Assembly: GCA_027064095.1 (NCBI GenBank) | Contig: JAMOQI010000015.1 | Coordinates: 1-59,260, forward strand | Direction: 5' to 3' | From: Bacteroidales bacterium | Lineage (GTDB): Bacteria; Bacteroidota; Bacteroidia; Bacteroidales; UBA1556 | Length of the DNA: 59,260 bases | Shown: positions 55,923 through 59,260 of the stretch, piece by piece | Position numbering within the stretch: position 1 is the stretch's first letter | Layout: each line of letters begins with the position of its first letter | The notes under the pieces: generated by a model | Databases searched by the model: none | What the model saw: the letters and a program-made list of their open reading frames with translations, nothing else | Told to the model about the DNA's origin: nothing | Translations under genes and position numbers: made by a program

Positions 55923-56192
55923 TTATTTTCTTAAGCCTAATTTTTTAATCAATTCACGATAACGGTTAATGTCTTTTCTCTTAAGATAATTTAAAAGTTT
56001 ACGACGTTTACCTACCATTAATACTAATGAACGCTCAGTGGCAAAATCTTTACGATTTGCTTTTAAGTGCTCTGTTAAGTGTTTGATTCTGTGAGTGAAT
56101 AATGCTACTTGTGATTCCACAGATCCTGTGTTAGTAGCTGATGAACTGTATTCTTCGAATATCTCAGCTCTTTTTTCTTTTGTTAAATACAT
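55923..56192 (-). CDS. rpsO: 30S ribosomal protein S15
   Basis: This 89-residue primary rRNA-binding protein of the 30S platform begins [20 protein letters not shown]. It contains [21 protein letters not shown], the S15 signature, and ends LGLRK. It has a promoter box 65 bases upstream and its own terminator. Confidence 0.98.
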   Translation of the reverse strand: MYLTKEKRAEIFEEYSSSATNTGSVESQVALFTHRIKHLTEHLKANRKDFATERSLVLMVGKRRKLLNYLKRKDINRYRELIKKLGLRK

Positions 56193-56257
56193 AAGTTATT
56201 GTTTTACTATTATATTAAATTATACCATCTAATTATAGCGGCTTTTATAAATCGGGG

Positions 56258-56265
56258 CAAAAGTA
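56258..56265 (-). promoter_or_regulatory. -7 promoter element for rpsO
   Basis: The minus strand reads TACTTTTG (TAnnTTTG), 65 bases upstream of the ATG, leaving room for a leader that could be autoregulated by S15. No such structure was recognised. Confidence 0.5.
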
Positions 56266-56316
56266 GTAATTATTTGGTTACTTGGAAATATTATTTTTTA
56301 CCTATTTGTAATCTAA

Positions 56317-56970
56317 TTACTTAATTATTAAACCGTCTTTTAGAATAATTTGTCTGTCAGCTCTATCTGCTAATTCTTTGTTGTGAGTCACAATAACATA
56401 GGTTTGACCAAATTTATCTCTTAAATTGAAAAATAAATCATGTAGTTCTTTAGACCTTTCTTCATCTAAGTTGCCAGAGGGCTCGTCAGCAAATACTACT
56501 TTGGGTTTATTAATAAGGGCTCTAGCTATTGCTACTCTTTGTTGTTCTCCTCCTGATAGTTCGTTAGGTTTATGATAAATACGGTTTTTTAATCCCATAA
56601 AATTTAGTAATTCGCTTGCTTCTTGCTCAGCTTTTTTCTTCGGTGTATTGGAGATAAAAGCTGGAATACAAACATTTTCTATAGCAGAAAATTCTGGCAG
56701 TAAATGGTGAAATTGAAAAACAAAACCTATATGCTTATTTCTGAAAGTAGCTAACTCATTGCCAGATAGTTTATTAATATCGATGTTGTTTATAAATACA
56801 TTTCCGGAACTAGGTTTATCTAAACTCCCCATAATTTGCAAAAGTGTAGTCTTGCCAGCTCCTGAACTACCTGTTATACTTAGAATTTCACTTTGTGAGA
56901 TTTCTAATGATAGACCCTTTAATACTTCAAGGGTGCCATATTTTTTATGAATGTTAACTGCTTTAATCAT
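56317..56970 (-). CDS. ABC transporter ATP-binding protein (LolD/FtsE-like)
   Basis: This 217-residue ATPase of the MacB/LolD/FtsE group has Walker [11 protein letters not shown]-loop [17 protein letters not shown], signature [15 protein letters not shown], Walker B VVFADEP and switch His in VIVTHNKEL. The [10 protein letters not shown] stretch is most like LolD (lipoprotein release). No permease gene is adjacent. A TAnnTTTG box lies four bases before the ATG, suggesting a leaderless transcript, and it overlaps the stop codon of the upstream NUDIX gene. Confidence 0.88.
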   Translation of the reverse strand: MIKAVNIHKKYGTLEVLKGLSLEISQSEILSITGSSGAGKTTLLQIMGSLDKPSSGNVFINNIDINKLSGNELATFRNKHIGFVFQFHHLLPEFSAIENVCIPAFISNTPKKKAEQEASELLNFMGLKNRIYHKPNELSGGEQQRVAIARALINKPKVVFADEPSGNLDEERSKELHDLFFNLRDKFGQTYVIVTHNKELADRADRQIILKDGLIIK

Positions 56971-56974
56971 TTTA

Positions 56975-56982
56975 CAAATTTA
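56975..56982 (-). promoter_or_regulatory. -7 promoter element immediately before the LolD-like gene
   Basis: The minus strand reads TAAATTTG, then four bases, then ATG. The element spans the end of the NUDIX reading frame. Confidence 0.45.
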
Positions 56983-57612
56983 GTCTTTTAAATTTAGTTT
57001 AGAGTCTATAACATAATCATAATAGAAATTCTTCAAAGAGAGCCACGCCTTATCCAAATATTTATCTATAGAATTTTTGTCAATCCATTTTGCTTTTGTA
57101 ATATCCTCACTCTTTTGTGGTTTTAGTTTTCCACTATAATTGCTGGTCATTAAAAACCAATGGCTAAGTTTTAGTATATATCCATTTTTCTTGCTAATTA
57201 GGTGTCTGCTAATGCCGATTTTATTATTAATTTTTAAATTTTTTACATTGGTTTCTTCTTCCACTTCTCTAATAGCGCATTCTTCAAGAGTTTCCCCTTT
57301 TTCTATATGACCCTTAGGTATATCCCATATGTTATTCCTTTTTATCATTAATAAACTATTAGTATCATTAAAAGTCCATCCACCAGCTGCTACTTTAGTT
57401 GGGAAATGATTTTCAATAGTTTTAATGGTATCTTTAAGTTTGGCGCAATAAATAATATATGTATCATCTTCTTGTGAATTGCCTAAGTTCGAGAGTAATT
57501 CTATAACATTTTGGGGCTTATCTATACAAATACTAACGGCTTGATCATTAGATATTAAATTTCCATTGGCTACTAAAATAAAAGTCGTATTTTCTTTAAA
57601 AACTTTATACAT
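56980..57612 (-). CDS. NUDIX hydrolase
   Basis: This 210-residue protein has an N-terminal region of about 95 residues of unknown role. A C-terminal NUDIX domain follows, with the box GHIEKGETLEECAIREVEEE, complete in all positions. The ATG at 57612 (MYKVFKEN) is preferred over a GTG at 57618 two codons upstream. The substrate is unknown. It is divergent from pyrE with only seven bases between the start codons, so the promoters of both genes must overlap the coding sequences. Confidence 0.88.
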   Translation of the reverse strand: MYKVFKENTTFILVANGNLISNDQAVSICIDKPQNVIELLSNLGNSQEDDTYIIYCAKLKDTIKTIENHFPTKVAAGGWTFNDTNSLLMIKRNNIWDIPKGHIEKGETLEECAIREVEEETNVKNLKINNKIGISRHLISKKNGYILKLSHWFLMTSNYSGKLKPQKSEDITKAKWIDKNSIDKYLDKAWLSLKNFYYDYVIDSKLNLKD

Positions 57613-57615
57613 TTG
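57608..57615 (+). promoter_or_regulatory. -7 promoter element immediately before pyrE
   Basis: TACATTTG is followed by four bases and then the pyrE ATG at 57620. It overlaps the start of the divergent NUDIX gene. Confidence 0.5.
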
Positions 57616-57619
57616 CACT

Positions 57620-58261
57620 ATGATTAATTTAGATAAAACTGCCGCAAAAACAGCCGAATATTTATTAAAAATTCAAGCTGTAAAGTTAAACAAAAAAGAA
57701 CCCTTTACATGGGCTTCTGGATGGAAATCTCCAATTTATTGTGATAATAGGAAAACTCTTTCGTATCAGGAAGTTAGAGGTTTTATAAAAGAGGCAACTG
57801 TGGAAGTTGTCAGAAATATGTATTCTGAAGTAGAGGTTGTTGCAGGTGTAGCAACAGGAGCTATTGCTAATGGTGTGCTTGTGGCGCAAGAAATGGACTT
57901 GCCTTTTGTGTATGTGCGTCCAGATAAAAAAGGCCATGGAATGAGAAATCAAGTGGAGGGAGATATTAAAGTTGGGAGTAAGGTTGTTGTTGTTGAAGAC
58001 TTAATTTCTACCGGTGGAAGTTCTTTGAAAGCTGTGGATGCATTGAGAGATGCTGGTGCAGAAGTGCTTGGCATGGTGGCTATTTTTACTTATGGATTTA
58101 AAGTAGCTGAAGATAATTTTGTGAAAAGTGATGTTAAATTGCACACTCTGACAAATTATAATGCAATGATAAAGCAGGCTTTAAGTTCTAATTATATTGC
58201 TTCTGAAGATGTTGATTCTCTTAAACAATGGAGACTTGCTCCTGAAGTTTGGGGTAGGTAA
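57620..58261 (+). CDS. pyrE: Orotate phosphoribosyltransferase
   Basis: PyrE makes orotidine monophosphate from orotate and PRPP in pyrimidine synthesis. The 213-residue protein begins MINLDKTAAKTAEYLLKIQ. It has FTWASGWKSPIYCDNRKTL, YVRPDKKGHG (flexible catalytic loop) and the PRPP motif VVVVEDLISTGGSS. An upstream in-frame ATG at 57566 would run 54 bases antisense into the NUDIX gene and adds unconserved sequence, so 57620 is chosen. Confidence 0.95.
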   Translation: MINLDKTAAKTAEYLLKIQAVKLNKKEPFTWASGWKSPIYCDNRKTLSYQEVRGFIKEATVEVVRNMYSEVEVVAGVATGAIANGVLVAQEMDLPFVYVRPDKKGHGMRNQVEGDIKVGSKVVVVEDLISTGGSSLKAVDALRDAGAEVLGMVAIFTYGFKVAEDNFVKSDVKLHTLTNYNAMIKQALSSNYIASEDVDSLKQWRLAPEVWGR

Positions 58262-58816
58262 TTGTGATATGATTATAAAAAAAGTCGATTTATATCAGAA
58301 TCAAGGTAGATGGGATTTTTATCACGGAGTTAACTAACTGCTAATTAATAAATATATAAAATTCCAACTAACGTCAAAATTAGTTATTTTTGGTCTGTAA
58401 TCCTTTATTCATGGGCAATACCATTGAAAAATAATTTAAAATATTTTGTATTTTTTCTAATTTTTCACCTTTTCTGTATATTCAACAACCCCGTCGTTAT
58501 CTAAAATATTCATCGATATTTTCATCGAAGGGGGATTGTTGGCAACGTTTGTAAATAACACGTATCAGAGGCTTTATGCGTTGGGCTTAGCTGATATGTT
58601 TTATTTATGTTGTTGTTATTCGTATTTCATTGGCGCTGGCTAAGGCTTTTGCTTGGCTTTTTTGCCTTTGGGCGGCTAAAAAATTATATTTTACATATCA
58701 TAAAATTATATTTTGAAATACTTGTCTGTAAAGTTACAAGTACTTTTGATACGAGATGAAACGTTCGATAACGCACTGACTGCCAAATGTTTTATATACG
58801 ATGTTGCCAACAGTAT
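58262..58816. other. Hairpin-rich, cassette-like intergenic region
   Basis: This stretch contains no full gene. A weak AACTAA/TTAGTT hairpin followed by T (58366-58390) may end pyrE. A branched hairpin spans 58483-58541 (CAACAACCCC with GGGG-A-TTGTTG, enclosing AAAATAT/ATATTTT). TGTTGGCAAC (58537-58546) recurs as an exact inverted copy at 58803-58812. A short minus-strand frame of 22 codons (58457-58525, starting MKISMNILDNDG) reads like protein but has no visible family. Composition between 58540 and 58680 is visibly richer in G and C than the neighbourhood. Confidence 0.5.
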
Positions 58817-59212
58817 TTATTTCAATTTCAACGTTTTAGGTATATTGTATTCAGCTCTCATACTGTCTAATTTATTAATTGATAATGGTCCAAATACAGT
58901 ATTACTTTCTTTTAGTATTATCCAATAATAATACTGGTCGTTGCCGTTGGGGTAATTATATGTTTTTTCATACAAAGGGTCTTGCGGTATTTTAGGCATT
59001 TGTTTAGCAATAATAAATTTATTATCATAAACATACTCAACTACAGTAGCAGGAATTTCTCCCCCTTTAGGTGATTCACAAAGAATGTCTTTAATTAGAC
59101 TACCTTCATTACGAAAAAAATAACCATTACCTAATTTCTCTGTGGTATCAGAAGAACAACTACTTATTAAAAAAGTTATTGTAATTATTAATAGTGTTTT
59201 TATTTTATCCAT
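58817..59212 (-). CDS. Small lipoprotein, DUF3997-like
   Basis: This 131-residue protein has the signal MDKIKTLLIITITFLISSC, with the lipobox Cys at 19. The mature part contains KLGNGYFFRNEG, VVEYVYDNKFIIAKQ, QYYYWIILKESNTVFGPLS and LDSMRAEYNIPKTLKL. This order resembles DUF3997 proteins, whose function is unknown. The gene stands alone beside cassette-like debris and faces pyrE convergently. Its promoter is not evident in the 48 bases left before the window end. Confidence 0.75.
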   Translation of the reverse strand: MDKIKTLLIITITFLISSCSSDTTEKLGNGYFFRNEGSLIKDILCESPKGGEIPATVVEYVYDNKFIIAKQMPKIPQDPLYEKTYNYPNGNDQYYYWIILKESNTVFGPLSINKLDSMRAEYNIPKTLKLK

Positions 59213-59260
59213 GGTAAAATAGGGGTTAATTGTTGACTTCCATACATATTTATTTCATAC

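Noticed and set aside
55865-56260. S15 autoregulatory leader or RNase III site around rpsO-pnp
   Set aside because: No pseudoknot or long stem other than the terminator was recognised; there is not enough to support a feature.
1-59260. tRNA, rRNA, riboswitch or integrase genes
   Set aside because: None was seen in any intergenic stretch; remaining gaps are short or AT-rich without cloverleaf or conserved riboswitch cores.

Overview
The window is about 59 kb of a low-GC chromosome from a member of the Bacteroidota, most likely an anaerobic or facultative marine-type Bacteroidales relative. The evidence is a fused gamma-alpha 2-oxoacid:ferredoxin oxidoreductase and a second four-subunit one, a PorX regulator and a protein with a type IX secretion sorting domain, FloA/NfeD, DUF2851, DUF3467, DUF3997-like and TIGR03032-like proteins, a 287-residue primary sigma factor of the Bacteroides type, promoters of the TAnnTTTG class, and almost no Shine-Dalgarno sequences. 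No rRNA, tRNA, CRISPR array, transposase or phage gene was found. Most of the window is core genome.

Layout. 1-3.5 kb: 3' part of rpoC and a DUF3467 gene. 3.7-9.9 kb: a membrane UDP-GlcNAc 4,6-dehydratase-like protein, DUF2851, an RCK potassium channel, NfeD-FloA. 10-17.8 kb: Crp-type regulator, RecR, a small ferredoxin, KorAB, RecG. 17.9-28.4 kb: PheT, UvrA, a TylF-like methyltransferase, an Lrp regulator, cysteine desulfurase, GlmM and an APS kinase. 28.4-34.1 kb: a secreted FG-GAP protein with its TIGR03032 neighbour, facing a small glycosyltransferase/methyltransferase operon. 34.2-38.3 kb: an aminotransferase and a delta-alpha-beta-gamma oxidoreductase operon. 38.5-48.5 kb: acyl-CoA synthetase and an envelope cluster (OmpA barrel, SPOR-like protein, OmpA-TPR lipoprotein, ExbB-ExbD-TonB). 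48.5-58.3 kb: HD hydrolase, PorX, TsaE, Rpe, RpoD, Pnp, RpsO, a LolD-type ATPase, NUDIX, PyrE. 58.3-59.3 kb: a hairpin-rich, cassette-like stretch with a small lipoprotein gene.

How the genes fit together. The two oxidoreductases and the small ferredoxin point to ferredoxin-linked keto-acid metabolism. GlmM and the PglF-like dehydratase feed UDP-GlcNAc-derived surface sugars. PorX and the sorting-domain protein indicate a type IX secretion system encoded elsewhere, and the TonB and OmpA/SPOR genes belong to the same envelope biology.

The least ordinary signals are non-coding. There is a structured dispersed repeat of about 200 bp (two near-full copies and one terminal-module copy, with conserved stem-loops). 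A small palindrome is inserted inside one copy. A 150-bp nested palindrome lies upstream of exbB. Three genes have a TAnnTTTG box exactly four bases before the ATG, which suggests leaderless transcripts. The right end looks like debris of a gene-cassette array. All coordinates come from hand reading; no alignments or database searches were run.
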